Source: Apostichopus japonicus (Eukaryota > Echinodermata > Holothuroidea > Aspidochirotida > Stichopodidae). From it: 64,000 nucleotides of DNA. The stretch spans positions 16,566,001-16,630,000 of the forward strand of contig NC_092580.1 of the NCBI RefSeq assembly GCF_037975245.1, written 5' to 3'. The notes under the pieces are model-generated. The model saw only the letters and a program-made list of their open reading frames with translations. It searched no databases and was not told the origin of the DNA. Shown one piece after another: positions 1 through 11,196 of the stretch; the first letter of the stretch is position 1, and each line of letters starts with the position of its first letter. Position numbers and translations under genes: made by a program.

Positions 1-93
1 AAGCAAGAGTGTACTTGTTAAAACTTTGAAATATATACAAAATATGCATTATGTGATTAGCATGGGAATGGACAAAGACTATGCTTTACCACT

Positions 94-518
94 TTACAGC
101 TCAGCTTGTGTTATTGCTTTCATTTCAGCATATGCTTTCTCCACATTTTCAATTTCTTGCACAGAAAATGGTCCACTGCCCACCAATGTAAGGGGTCCAT
201 CGATAACGAATTTGCCTAAAACCTTCTCAGAATCTGACCTTATAGGCCAATCATACATCTTAGATGCACTGCGAACTCTATGGAGAAACTTAAACAGATA
301 TTCCTCCCCATCTTTCTCAAGCAATCGTCCAATATAGAATTCGTTGTCATAGAAGACAGCATAATACTCTTCAAGGCGAATTTCAATCCCTCTTTGCTGT
401 GGTTTTAGTAATGCCTCATACTTGTTCTCTGGTAGGCAGACATCACATAAGAGATCTTTTAAGACCTTTTCATTCAACACATCCAAGTGTGTCTGGACAA
501 CTTCAGATTCATCATAAT
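94..518 (-). CDS. C-terminal exon of the transposase-like gene
   Basis: This is an uninterrupted frame of about 141 codons ending at 94. It is preceded by a clear acceptor (tttcataaattacag, edge at 518). A donor GTGG|GTCAGT with exon edge 916 gives intron 519-915 and joins in phase, one base plus AT making an Asp codon. The exon encodes an acidic, Tyr-rich globular segment (EEYYAVFYDNEFYIGRLL, then YDWPIRSDSEKVLG) that resembles the C-terminal domain of the same transposon-derived family. It is the best preserved part of the locus and may be retained alone. It is not expected to be functional if the upstream stops are real. Confidence 0.5.
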
Positions 519-1961
519 CTGTAATTTATGAAAAGAGCAAAAAAAAAATTAAATAGGAAATATTCACTGGCTGTCTTCAATCTTGATGACTGCAATGACC
601 AACCAAATGGTATGGGCAATCCATAACAACTATTCCAGCATTTTTCACGAAGAAGTGAACTTAAAGTCCACGACTCACCCCACCCTCACGTTTGATTAGA
701 GTTCACTGATAAGGAGTTTCAATCTAATTAATGAAATCAAGGCCCTTAATAAAGTTAAGTAACATATCATTTCCCATGAAAAGAAACACTGGAATATGCA
801 ACATCAAACATAACACTTCTGTTGATGCATTTTGTTTTTGATTCTGCAAATAGAAGGAAATCTCTTTCAATGTCATGTTGCTTAGCACTTAAAATTTAAG
901 TAAAAAGGGACTGACCCACTTTGTTGGAAGTTAGTATGCCACCTGCATTACCCACTTCAGATAAGTCCCCTGTCTCAGATCTTTCAGATGATGATTTACC
1001 CACAGTTGCTCCAGTTGCATTATCAGTTGCACTCTCAAGTGTACAGACCGGAATCTCATCCATCTCAGCGTGACCTACATCTGCAGCTTCCATATCACTG
1101 CTAGTAGTTGCTTCAAATGAAATCCCTTTAGCAGACATCTTGCATTCACTCCAAGACTTCACAAACTCCAGATTGATGCACGGTGCTACTGAGTTCAGAT
1201 CCTGACAGGGTGAACAGAAGCATGAAAGACGCCTTTTGTGCAATTAGTATGGAGAGATCCCAGCTACAGCATGCAACTTTCGCGTTCCAGCCACAGTGTC
1301 AACATTTGTTCTGGTTGGCCTTTCCCTCTGTATATCACCTTCCTTCACTTAGTAAAAAGTACGACGAGAGTGGTTGCACGATCCATCTGGTTTCACTGGT
1401 GCCTTAGCAAGATTTTTGGAGCAGAAGTCATAGAACTCCCAGGGTCCATCAATGGTGATGTTGACATCAGACTTCACTGACCTTGTGACTGTATTTTTAA
1501 CCACCCCCACCCTCTCCATCACATGGATTTTTTCCATGGCATGAGCCAAAGAAATACCGCTCAACTTGCACGCCAAAATCTATGTTTCCAAATGAGATGT
1601 CAGCAAATCCTGTGCGAGATTTGTGTTGTGCGCCACACCCATCAGTGAACTGGATCAGTCTGTTAAACTCCACTTTCCCCTCCACCTTCAGATGTGTGCA
1701 GGTCAGTTTACAGAAGTGGGTAACTGCATGTGTATCATATCCTCGCTTCCTGAGACAGGGTTTGACGATATTCTTTCACTCGCTCAGTCTCTTTAGCTTG
1801 ATACTGAACATAACATTCCTGATCAGCTTTTATGCGGCCTCGATACCTGCGCATATACGTTGCTGCATTGCTAAAACCAGTTGTTCGTTGTCCTTCAATA
1901 TCCTCTAGTTGAGGTACCGTCCTGTTTAAGGAACGAAGGCGAATTTTCAGGCTCATCTTAC
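94..1961 (-). pseudogene. Broken multi-exon transposase-like gene
   Basis: Read on the minus strand. The start is ATG at 1956-1954, 5 bp after a good acceptor (ttctcttttcag, exon edge 1961). The N-terminal segment contains YMRRYRGRIKADQECY, a basic motif I associate with the N-termini of a recurrent transposon-derived protein family of invertebrates. The next block (about 1735-1350) has FTDGCGAQHKSRTGFADISF and SCHGKNPCDGEGG, a DDE-like core pattern. Then come GTRKLHAV and a Cys cluster (LSCFCSPC, about 1230-1205), and a C-terminal exon at 94-518. Damage: a frame change near 1740 that joins the N-terminal segment directly to the core (middle part missing), a 1-base shift in the C-run at about 1503-1507, and two in-frame TAA codons at about 1347 and 1244. 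The superfamily is not assigned. The family resemblance is from memory; the damage and exon phases are seen directly. Confidence 0.55.
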
Positions 1962-2923
1962 CTGAAAAGAGAATAATTTGTAAAACAAAATATCCTGGAG
2001 CAAATAAGGTAACATTTTCCATTTTAATATGGAAGTTAAGGAAAAGACAAAACTTGGTTTGTTTCAAAATACAGGAGAAAGTTGTAATCCATGGTATGGT
2101 AGAAGAAAGTTTAAACCTTCAATACAGGAGTGTCAATTTCAATGGTGAAATTGTTGCCTCAATAAGCTTTTAAATTAAAGAGATTTGTCATCCACTGGAA
2201 TTTGCCAAGGATGTTATTTGTGTTTGATAACAGTTAGAGCTTACATGATAATTAAAAGCAGCCTGTAGGTAAGTACGTGTAAAGACAGATGCACCTCATG
2301 CATATATTATATTGTAAGCTGCCTTAATATGGCAGAATGTTGTGTATGGAATTAGGCTGTTTTGAGATAAAGAATCAGGGGCAAGCTGCAATGAAAACTA
2401 CCACCAGAATTTTTAATAAGAGGTCCCAAGATACTGACATTTGGTGGCTAACTCCCTAATTAGGCCAGCCTGTCCCTGAGAACAATAAATACACTGTGGG
2501 TTCTTTAGGCCATAGTTGATTCTTCTCATTAAAGCAAGTACGATGAACATGCCCATTTTCAGTCCTCGCAGATCAAACTCAATGGTAAGTTTTAATTAGA
2601 AAGCAAGACGATACATGTTGATTGTCGTTTTTTGTTTGTACTAAAAATGAGAGTTGAATAAACAAAATTTTTTTTTTTTTTTTAAATTAGACCTAGGCAG
2701 GCCTAGCCTACACATTATATGCATCAGTAATGAGAAAACCCAGTGTTAGGCTTCGCCTACGTGTCGGCCTAGTTGCAAATTAAAATACGTAATAAAACAT
2801 GAAGCATCATCTATTGTCTGTACTGCATTTGTTTAAAACCTAGGCTAGATCTGCACGAAAATATAACGCTACCCTTAACGTTAGGCTAGTAGGCCTAAGT
2901 TAGTACTCAACCAGGGAAGATAC
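1962..2923. other. Noncoding stretch, possible tiny plus-strand exon
   Basis: No recognisable gene. It probably holds 5' flank or a first intron of the minus-strand gene to the left. On the plus strand, 2543-2584 is an ATG followed by 14 open codons ending exactly at a strong donor (AATG|GTAAGT). This could be a small first coding exon, but no matching downstream exon was found. A T-run lies at 2669-2683, and AGGCCT-type words start at about 2694. Confidence 0.3.
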
Positions 2924-4003
2924 TAACGTTCGTAAAACAGACCGACTGGGCAAATATGTCTCACCACAGCTAGATTCGAACGTGAGCTTTTTCAATTGAA
3001 GCCTAGCATGCAGGTCTAACCTAACCTTTGCTTAATGAAATATTGTTAACGTTATATTTACGGAATCATCGTATGCACTCAGTTCATTTACATCGGTACG
3101 TCGACATTAGATTATACATCAAAATACCGAAATCGTGCTAACGTTCACACGAGTGACCGAATCTGAAATCTGTCTACCAACAATTACGTTTGAACGTAGG
3201 CCTAGGCTAGTTCATTTTAACTAAACTGCTATTAAATTGCACTTCAATGCCAATGCGAGATGAACATTCGTGCCCAGTAAACATTTAGCAAGTTTCATGG
3301 TATTATCATGCACCTTTACATCGAACTAAATGAATAATGGAGGTCTTTTGCCAACGTTCGTAACTTCAGACATATTGACTCAATCTGTCTGCAGTTACGT
3401 GCATTAGTTGTGTTTTCTGTCTCACGCAGTGCAATTATACCAAAGGTGGCAACTGCATCTACGAATCCGCTCACCTAGCGGTGTAAGAACTTTCACTTAC
3501 TGAGTGAGAAGTCTCTAAATTGAACCATACCTTGATCACATTGCAAAGTGCTTTATTTTCGGTAAAATTGGTAGTGATTTCGAACGCTCGTAATTTGACT
3601 TGCGCTCGTAACTTACCGAGATTCAGAAGACAGATCTCAAACTTCCCTCCATGGTTTTAAAAGTCGGTGGGTGACCAGGGTTGTTGTTTTCTCTGAAATA
3701 CGCATGCGCCCAAGGATGTTTATCATACTAAACACTCACAGGATCGCATGCGCGATTTCCGTGAAAAGTGATGTAAAAGTACGTTCGAACGTAAGCTCTC
3801 TTGGACAGATTTTTTTAAAGCTAATTTGGCCGTCGTTTTCCGGGGGATTGGAAGACTCAACTCCCTCAAAACCATGTTCATTACTGAGATACGATGTTGT
3901 AACAAGGCACAACATTTTATCTCCGCCAAATGTTTTTAGATTACCTTACTCATGAGGCAAGTTACGCTCGTAACTGTTAGGACAGATGTCAATTACGAAC
4001 GTT
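2924..4003. repeat. Degenerate ~200 bp-spaced repeat with TTACG/CGTAA palindrome
   Basis: A palindromic word of the form TTACGNNCGTAA or its half (AACGTTCGTAA, ACGTTCGAACGTAA, GTTACGCTCGTAAC) recurs at 2924, 3139, 3353, 3581/3602, 3781 and 3961/3993, spaced about 180-237 bp. At 3602, 3781 and 3961 it is followed 7-17 bp later by GACAGAT (3629, 3804, 3981). Other copies have the reverse ATCTGTC nearby (about 3168 and 3385). The stretch is CpG-richer than its neighbours. It could be a decayed tandem repeat or a cluster of binding sites upstream of the minus-strand gene. Confidence 0.4.
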
Positions 4004-4005
4004 TA

Positions 4006-6841
4006 TATATTTTTGTGTGGTCATTTTCTCAATTTTCACGAGTTGGACAAGAAAGAAGACAACAACAGCATTCAGATGATTGAATTCTTTAATCATTATG
4101 ATACATTACATTGGTCATTTTTGTAACTAAAACATAAAACAAGGGGATTAAAAATCTCCATTAATGCTCTGTCACATATTCCTTGCACAAATTGGTGAGA
4201 CATGCAAAGAGTTTTTTTAAAAATAATTACCAATGAATTGACATAAAGACTTCCAGCTGTTAACACTATTTTGCAATATTAAAGTATGGAATCAAATACT
4301 TCAAACCATGCAGTTTGTTATTGCCAGGAAGCTTTGTAGACCGATTTCCAACAAGGCTTTGCAGTAACATACATAAGTACCCCATTAGTGTGGAATGGCC
4401 CACATGCAAGTTTCTGAGGTATAGGCAGCTAGAAGCAGGCTGTTAATTTGGTAGACAACATCAGTTAGTTTACCAAAGCCCACCATAGAAGACACTGAAA
4501 GTCAATGTACTTTTTGTTGCACTGAAAGTCAAAAGCACTTTTCCAGTGACTTACTATTGATATTATGGCTGCCATTTATTGATTAATGATTGAGGGGTAA
4601 TTACCTGTTACTAGTGTTAGTTGTTAAACTAACACTGTAACAGTTCAAGCTTAGCCCACATCTCTTCAGAAAAATCTGCCTTAACATCAGGCATATCTCA
4701 GATGTTTAATTTGAATATAACCAGTTCAATGGGTTGTGGAGATTTTGTTGTTGGCTTGCTGTTATAACCTACCAACCACTCACCTCACTAGGCAAGGGGT
4801 AGTACGTACCAGTAGCATGGTGGGCTCATAATTGACACACTTAATTTAAGGATTTGATCAATGATGTCTATATCAAGGAAAAATCCAATTCACTCAACTG
4901 TATGCATTTTTCATAAGTGATGTTCCTCGGAAATGTAATGATCTCAAAATATTTATTGTTCTGTGCCTACAAAACTTACAATTTAACAGAATTTGACCAC
5001 GAAACGTAGCCTTGACGTGTTCTTTCATACCCCGAAATTGACACATTTGTCGATAAGCTATGAAGTCTGTAACTTCAGTGTGTAGGCCTAAGTAGAAACT
5101 GTAAGTAGCCTTTACATCCTTTGACCATGGATGCTGTTTGCAATGCTCTGAGCCTCTAAGCTCTGATAGGTCAGATCCCAGAGAGGTAGTGGTATCATGT
5201 TGAGGTAATTTTGGTTATTTTTAGGGAGTAAGATCTCCAAATGCCTAAAATATGTGCAAAACTGGGGGGAGCTGGTGTTAAAAATAAAAGCTTAAAAAAC
5301 ACAATTTAATCAGCACATAGCACCTAGGCCTATACCTGAAATGATTTCAAACTCATTAAATATGTCACTCAGCTTCGCTGCAAAAAGTTTAGGTTGCCTG
5401 CAGTATCGTTGCTTGTAATATTTGAAGGTGCGTCAATTATGACTAGGCCTAGCCTAGGCCTATATGCTATATCACCAAAACTTGGCAAAAGCGTAAAGGC
5501 CATAGCAGCTAGGGGCCGCTAGCCTAAACTACCACAACGTACAGTACAGTAACATTAACAATATAGGCTGAACCAAGCGATGAAACAAACCTTTGTAGAT
5601 ATCAAGCGGTGAGCAAATATTTCCAGTTATATCAACAATGTCTCATAGTTACAGCTTTTATTGCCACAGCGAAAACATTTCTAGACTGACACTACGCTTA
5701 TAATTTGCCCGACTTTCACTGTGTAACGTTGCAGACAGCACTGCAAGTGATTTATCGCAACCAAACGACGAACTAGGCAAATTTAACTTTTTGATCTTTG
5801 ACCGCACTGAGACACAGGGCACACAAACACGGGACGCCGTTTTGCTGTTTGCGGTGACCAAATCATGGATACATGTATGCTTCTCGTGAACGAAATAGAA
5901 TCAAACAGAATGGAGGGAAGATAAGTGTTGAAAGTGCTTCTAAGTATCACCATTTTACATCTAAGCACCTTAGGCACTTGAAAACTTTCCAAAGGGGGGA
6001 CCCCCCCTTAAACCCTTCCCCCATATCAGTCACGCAATAAATGTCCCTGATTCCAGTCAGGGAAATATGGTCACCTAAACTATAGGGTGTTTTTTTTTAA
6101 AGATGTTTAAAACTACACTATGCATACAGTAATTGTTATTGTTTTATACAGGCTACATATATGTGTATAGATGCCTTTATTTGTTTTCCCTATCTTCCGC
6201 CATTCCCTAGCAAGTCCCCTCTCCTTTTCCAAGCCACTGTTGTTTCCCTTACAGGCGTTGAGGCGTTAGGCGTTGAGGTGTGTGTACCTCCACCACGTGT
6301 GCGTTGTGTGTCCGTACAAGAAAAGTTAATTACTCACTTGAGTTCGTTACAGGTGGCATACTCCTATTAGAGTCTATATCAATCCACTCGATTGTTCTCC
6401 TGTTTCAGGAAAAGTGCCGAAAAGCAACGGGAGAACATCTTTTGTGACCTGTTATCAATCATAATCTAGTTTTTTGTGGCTTGCAAGTTGAAGAGCTTGA
6501 ATGGAAGTACATGTGGTGAGAAAATTGGGTCAATTGAGGCAATTTTAGACCCCTTTAGGCCTCCCGGGAGCAGCGTAGGAAATTTGTTGACCACTGAGTG
6601 AAGAGGTTTGTTTACAAGTGACGAAAATTTCCGGCTCGGATAGCAAAAAATCTACATGGTCATGGTACGGAAAATTGATGGTGCCATGAAAGGCCAACTT
6701 GTCAGCTATCCGGTGATGGGTAGCGTTTAGCTAGTGAAAACTTCTATCTAGACTTAGAGACCACATTACTTTTGTGATTTAGTGTGTAAGTCAATGGGGC
6801 TTTTAATGGGCGTATGCTACCGTAGACTATCGTGTTAGATT
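4006..6841. other. Noncoding DNA, no gene recognised
   Basis: Only short open frames without domain character are present. AGGCCTAG-type palindromic words cluster at 5320-5470, and a G-run/C-run palindrome lies at about 5990-6010. Nothing here can be assigned to a gene or a known element. Confidence 0.4.
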
Positions 6842-7899
6842 GGTGACCGGACAACTCTCCCCCCCCCCCTGGAAATATTACTCAACGGAAAACTCCCCTG
6901 GACAATTACCACCCAGACAATTTCCACCCCGAACAGTTCCCCCCCCCCCTGACAATTATCCCCCGACAATTTCCCCCGGACAATTGCCCACAGATAATTG
7001 TCAATCGGGAGCACCCAATTAGGACGATTTATAACGCTAATTACCGAAAAAAAAAAACTGTGCGTGTGTTCGATATTATTTATCAACCTAGCTAGTGCCC
7101 GCGAACATTTCTCTGGTCTAGCTATCTATCATGCATTCAAATTGCGCAAAAACTAACACAGCATAAACGCTGAATATTCTAGTTACACATGTGGATGCAC
7201 GCATATGGCCACTGATAAAGACGCTGTAAACGTTTGCGAAGCGGACAAATTTTTCAGGTGATATTAAGTCATATACACAGGCGCGTAGCCAAGGGGGGGC
7301 GAAGGGGGCGGCCGCCCCCCCCCCCCCTTGAGCATATTTTTTACAACATTTTTTAAGGTTTTTATGATATCGCTAGTATTTTCAAAAGAGAAAATGCTAA
7401 GATGCAACTAACAAGGCATGGGAAGTGCCATTTCCGGTGATCTGGGAGGCATTTACAGCCAAAATTTTCTTGTACGCTTCGCGCCAACTCATGGTGGCGC
7501 TACGCTTAGATAGTTTGCAATGCCGAATCTACAGTTTCGCCCCTCCCTTGGCAAATTCCTGGCTACGCGCCTGCATATACACCACATCCCAATCCCTACC
7601 AAAATGTAACTTTTTAAACTTTTGATCGACTTGTGATTGATGGTCAGGGACATGTGAAGAAACTTCCACAGGGGGGGGGGGGTAAAAAATGTGATGAAAT
7701 GTAATGATCGCCGTCCTGGGGGAGGGGTCTAAGTGGAAATTTCCGAGGAGGGGGATTGTCCGTAGGAAAATAGTCCGGAGGCAATTGTCCGGGGGGCAAT
7801 TGTCAGGGTGGGAATTGTCCGGGGGGTACTCGTCCAGGGGGGAGTTGTCTTGGTGTAATTGTCAGGGGGTAATTGTCCAGGGGGAGTTGTTCGGTCACC
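6842..7899. mobile_element. Inverted-repeat element with GGACAATT minisatellite arms
   Basis: The left end (ggtgaccggacaact at 6842) is the inverse of the right end (agttgttcggtcacc, ending about 7899). Both arms continue inward as degenerate repeats of GGACAATT separated by C-runs (left, to about 7010) or G-runs (right, from about 7740), so each arm is about 160-170 bp. There is no coding capacity. It looks like a nonautonomous foldback or MITE-type element. No clear target duplication was found. A second element is inserted inside it (7278-7573). Confidence 0.55.
7278..7573. mobile_element. Nested 296 bp hAT-like MITE with 8 bp target duplication
   Basis: The terminal inverted repeats are CAGGCGCGTAGCCA at 7278-7291 and its complement TGGCTACGCGCCTG at 7560-7573. 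Both are flanked by the identical 8 bp CATATACA (7270-7277 and 7574-7581). An 8 bp target duplication is the hAT superfamily signature, so hAT-like is the best class; this is inference, since no transposase is encoded. G/C-runs lie just inside the left end. The segment 7427-7518 recurs at 49733-49830 and 49915-50002, so this is a multicopy family. It is younger than the element it sits in. Confidence 0.75.
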
Positions 7900-9200
7900 G
7901 AAATTTCAACAGTTGTCCCTAATTTTTACCATTTATTTTTTGACCTACTTACTTTAATGGGGGATAAATTAATGTGAATCTATTAACATAATATCACTTT
8001 GTATCTAGTTATGAAAACTGTCGGGAGAAAAAAAAATATTTACATAAATCAATTAACTTAAAATTCTGCATTTACTACTTTGTCGAAATACTGTTTTATC
8101 TGAAAAGTTCGAATATTTTATCAACATTGCCGCTTTATTTGCGAAATTAGTACCGTGGTATATCTTATATCGGAATTTGATCACCCCCCCCCCCGAGCTC
8201 CCCACTTAATCGTAAAACGCCAACTTCCGCTGACATTTTGTTCGGAAATTTGGGCTTCCTCAAAATTTGCACGATTTATTTCGAAATTTGGAATTTGAGA
8301 CGTTTTATCAGAACGTCGACTGTTAGTCTTCATTTTCATTTTAGCTATTTGTTGACATTTTACACTAATTATGGCCACATTTTCTTAAAAGTGTTGAACT
8401 TTAGGCGTTTTGACTTTCATGTCAAATTTCGGGTTTCATCAGTAAATATCGCTTTTTCATTCGGCCTTCTATTGAAATCGGGACTTTTTAGAACAAATAC
8501 CACCTAAAATGTATTATTATAAACTTAGGACTGATTTCTATCTGAAGCGGACACAATTATCCCTTGATTGCCTGAAATTCATGTTGCCGCTAATAGAAAA
8601 GATCCAGCTGTTTGATCTAGCACTGCCATGGAGTGCATGCATTCCTAAATATACCGACCCATAGATGAAGATTCTTAACCACAAAACAGTTGTGCAGCAC
8701 AAAGAGGGGGGAATAATTGGTGTAGCTTCCAGCAGCTTAGTAAATATGGTTGACTGACTTCGATGAAAGACAAGACAAGAAAGCATCCATATTAATGAGG
8801 CAGGGCACGCGACCGACGCTCTGGGCGAGAAATTCAGTTTTGACGAACGGAAGGAAAGGAATGGATGCAACCTATACTGCGGTTGCTTTGCATTGAATGT
8901 GAGTAAAGGATATTATCTATCTACTATCACTGGGTAGAGTTTATCAATCTAGTTCGACAATTAGAATGATTAAGTTTACGTTTCCTTTGTTTTGGCTGAG
9001 GAATACAAAACATTTGAAAGAGCTTGCTAATAATTTGATTTGATTTATTTGTTTTATCACGTGAATATATACATTGTGAAAGGAAGTCTTCTAAAACCCT
9101 ATATTGGCTTAACAAAGTAGAAGACTCCCTGAAAAAGGAAAAGAAAAGGAAATGAAAATATTACAGTTCACAAAAAATCAATAGTAGTATGATATTCGAA
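7900..9200. other. Noncoding DNA, no gene recognised
   Basis: AT-rich sequence with a C-run at about 8185. The 110-codon minus-strand open frame at 8538-8870 has no recognisable domain. I see no assignable element. Confidence 0.35.
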
Positions 9201-9620
9201 TTAATAAGATGCAATGATTTCTTTCATTAAATATTTTCTAAATGATCTTTTTGATACTTTATTTTTGTTCATTTCTGTTATAGAATTCCAAGTTCTTATA
9301 GCACGATTTCTTAAGCTTAACATTCCTATTGAAGTATTCGTTGTGTAATAATGCGCATTATCGGCGTATCTTGTATTGTGAAAATGTAAATCCCTTTTAC
9401 TAATAATGTATTTCTGAAAAGCATTAGGCAGTAGTCCATTCCACGCCTTATAAGTGAAGGTGGCAATATTTAATTTGAATATAACCATTGACTTTCAATA
9501 AATTAGGATTCTTAAATATAGGGCTGGTGTGATCACGAGGTGCAGCACGTGATATTTGTCGGATTGCCTTCTTTTGTAGTATAATAAGTGAATTGAGATT
9601 AATTTATACGTGCCAGACCA
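9201..9620 (-). pseudogene. C-terminal fragment of a non-LTR retrotransposon RT
   Basis: The minus-strand frame 9488-9201 ends the protein with the pattern typical of the LINE RT C-terminus: FKLNIATFTYKAWNGLLP, then HNTRYADNAHY, then LRNRAIRTWNSI, and a final Phe/Lys-rich tail ending in SY. Upstream, in another frame (about 9600-9490), LQKKAIRQISRAAPRDHTSP matches the preceding conserved block (LQKKAIR, then H-T-x-P). The two blocks are joined only by a frameshift near 9485, and an in-frame stop lies at about 9605. So this is a truncated, decayed 3' end of a CR1/Jockey-group type LINE. The exact clade is not decided by so short a piece. Confidence 0.65.
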
Positions 9621-10063
9621 AATAATAGAAAAATAAGAAATATGTGCATGGTACTACTCTATGTTATTTTTAATGTGTTACACGTTTTATTCATCTTGAA
9701 AGCATCATTTGTACCAAAAACACCTTAACAGAAAAAGAACAGCAAACAACTTATCAATTGCACAAACAAGAATGAAGAAAAGCTTGTCTAACATGAGCAA
9801 GCCCTATATGGTCGTTCAACTGAAGTTTTTCTTCTGCGTTCTCAGATTTTAAACATTGCCGTTAATATTTGTGTGGATATTACGGGTGTTATCATAGGTG
9901 ATATGGAATATAAAGTTTTACAATATGCCGATGACACAACTATTATATCACTGGCACTGAAAATTCCCTTCACAAACTTTCAAGCTTCTGGAAAACTTCC
10001 ATAATATATCTGATTTGAAAATTAACATGGATAAAACTAGTGCTGTTTGGATAGGATCAAAAA

Positions 10064-11196
10064 AAGGTAGTGATGATGATTTATGTAAGGATTATAACTT
10101 TTCTTGGGTTGAAGATAATATGTTCAGTTATCTTGGGGCAACATTGTGTACACAATTGGTTGTTATTGTGAATGTAAATTATGTTACTACTATGCAAGAT
10201 ATTACAAAACAAATTCCCCACTGGTCAGAGGTTTCTGACAGTTTTAGGTAGAATAGTTGTGGTTAAATATCTTTTGGTGCCAAAATTGAGCCATCTTGTC
10301 ATGTACTTTAATAGTCTTACCCAGTGATAGCACTGACGACACTTCTGAGCTCTACACTCACCCCCGAATTACCCTCGACCCCCCACCCCACTTGAAGGAA
10401 ATAGGCTTCTTCAGGGCCCGTAACCTAACTCCTAACCCTAGAACCCCTAACCCTAGAACCCCTAACCCTAGAACCCCTTACCCTAGAACCCCTAACCCTA
10501 GAACCTCTAACCCAAGAACCCCTTAACCATAGAACCCCTAACCATAGAACCCTTAACCAAAACCATATTGTAAGGGGCGGTGAGTAAACATATACTCTGA
10601 CGAGGGATCTAATTTAATAGTCTCACCTAGTGATAACACTGAAGACACCTATGTCCTTTCAGGGAGGGGGGGGAGGGGGGTGAGGGTTGTAATACATACT
10701 CTGATGAGTGATGTACTTTAATAGTCTTACCTAGTGATAGCACTGAAGACACTTCTGCCCTCTAAACTCACCCCCGACGTACCCCGACCCTTCATCCCAC
10801 TTAAAGGAAAAAGGCTTCTTTAGAGCCGTTAACCCTAACCATAGTGTAAGGGGCGGTTAGTAATACATATACTCTGATGAGGGATCTAATTTAAAAGTCT
10901 TACCTAGTGATAGCACTGACGATTATGTCCTTTGAGGATGGGGGAGGGGAGGGATGACGGTAGTGATGATGATTTATGTAAGGATTATAACTTTTCTTGG
11001 GTTGAAGATAATATATTCAGTTATCATGGGGCAACATTGTGTACACAATTGGATGTTATTGTGAATGTAAATTATGTTACTACTATGCAAGATATTACAA
11101 AACAAATTCCCCACTGGTCAAAGAGGTTTCTGACAGTTTTAAGGTAGAATAGTTGAGGTTAAATCTCTTTTGTTGCTGAAATTGAACCATCTTGTT
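10064..11196 (+). repeat. ~0.9 kb tandem duplication inside the LINE remnant
   Basis: LINE-derived sequence 10064-10297 (GGTAGTGATGATGATTTATG onward) recurs almost identically at 10961-11194, an offset of about 897 bp. Between them are four copies of a motif starting AGTCT(T/C)ACC(T/C)AGTGATA, at about 10313, 10619, 10723 and 10893. These alternate between a version followed by TTCTG..CTC..CACCCCCGA and a version followed by TATGTCCTTT..G-run, i.e. an A-B-A-B pattern. The layout is that of a unit (LINE piece plus simple repeats) duplicated in tandem after LINE insertion. Confidence 0.7.
10425..10560. repeat. 15 bp minisatellite containing telomere-like CCTAACCCTA
   Basis: About seven or eight units of CCTAACCCTAGAACC and close variants lie in tandem, degenerating at 10510-10560 into ACCATAGAACC units. 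The CCTAACCCTA core contains one and a half telomere (TTAGGG) repeats on the opposite strand. This looks like interstitial telomere-derived repeat, expanded with a 15 bp period, and not an active telomere. Confidence 0.75.

Noticed and set aside
10425-10560. A chromosome end
   Set aside because: The telomere-like unit is 15 bp with GAACC interruptions, only about 130 bp long and lies inside a LINE remnant.
10590-10900. CTGATGAG motifs (about 10700 and 10876) as further hammerhead ribozymes
   Set aside because: No GAAA box, stem II partner or cleavage-site context follows them; they are part of the simple repeat.
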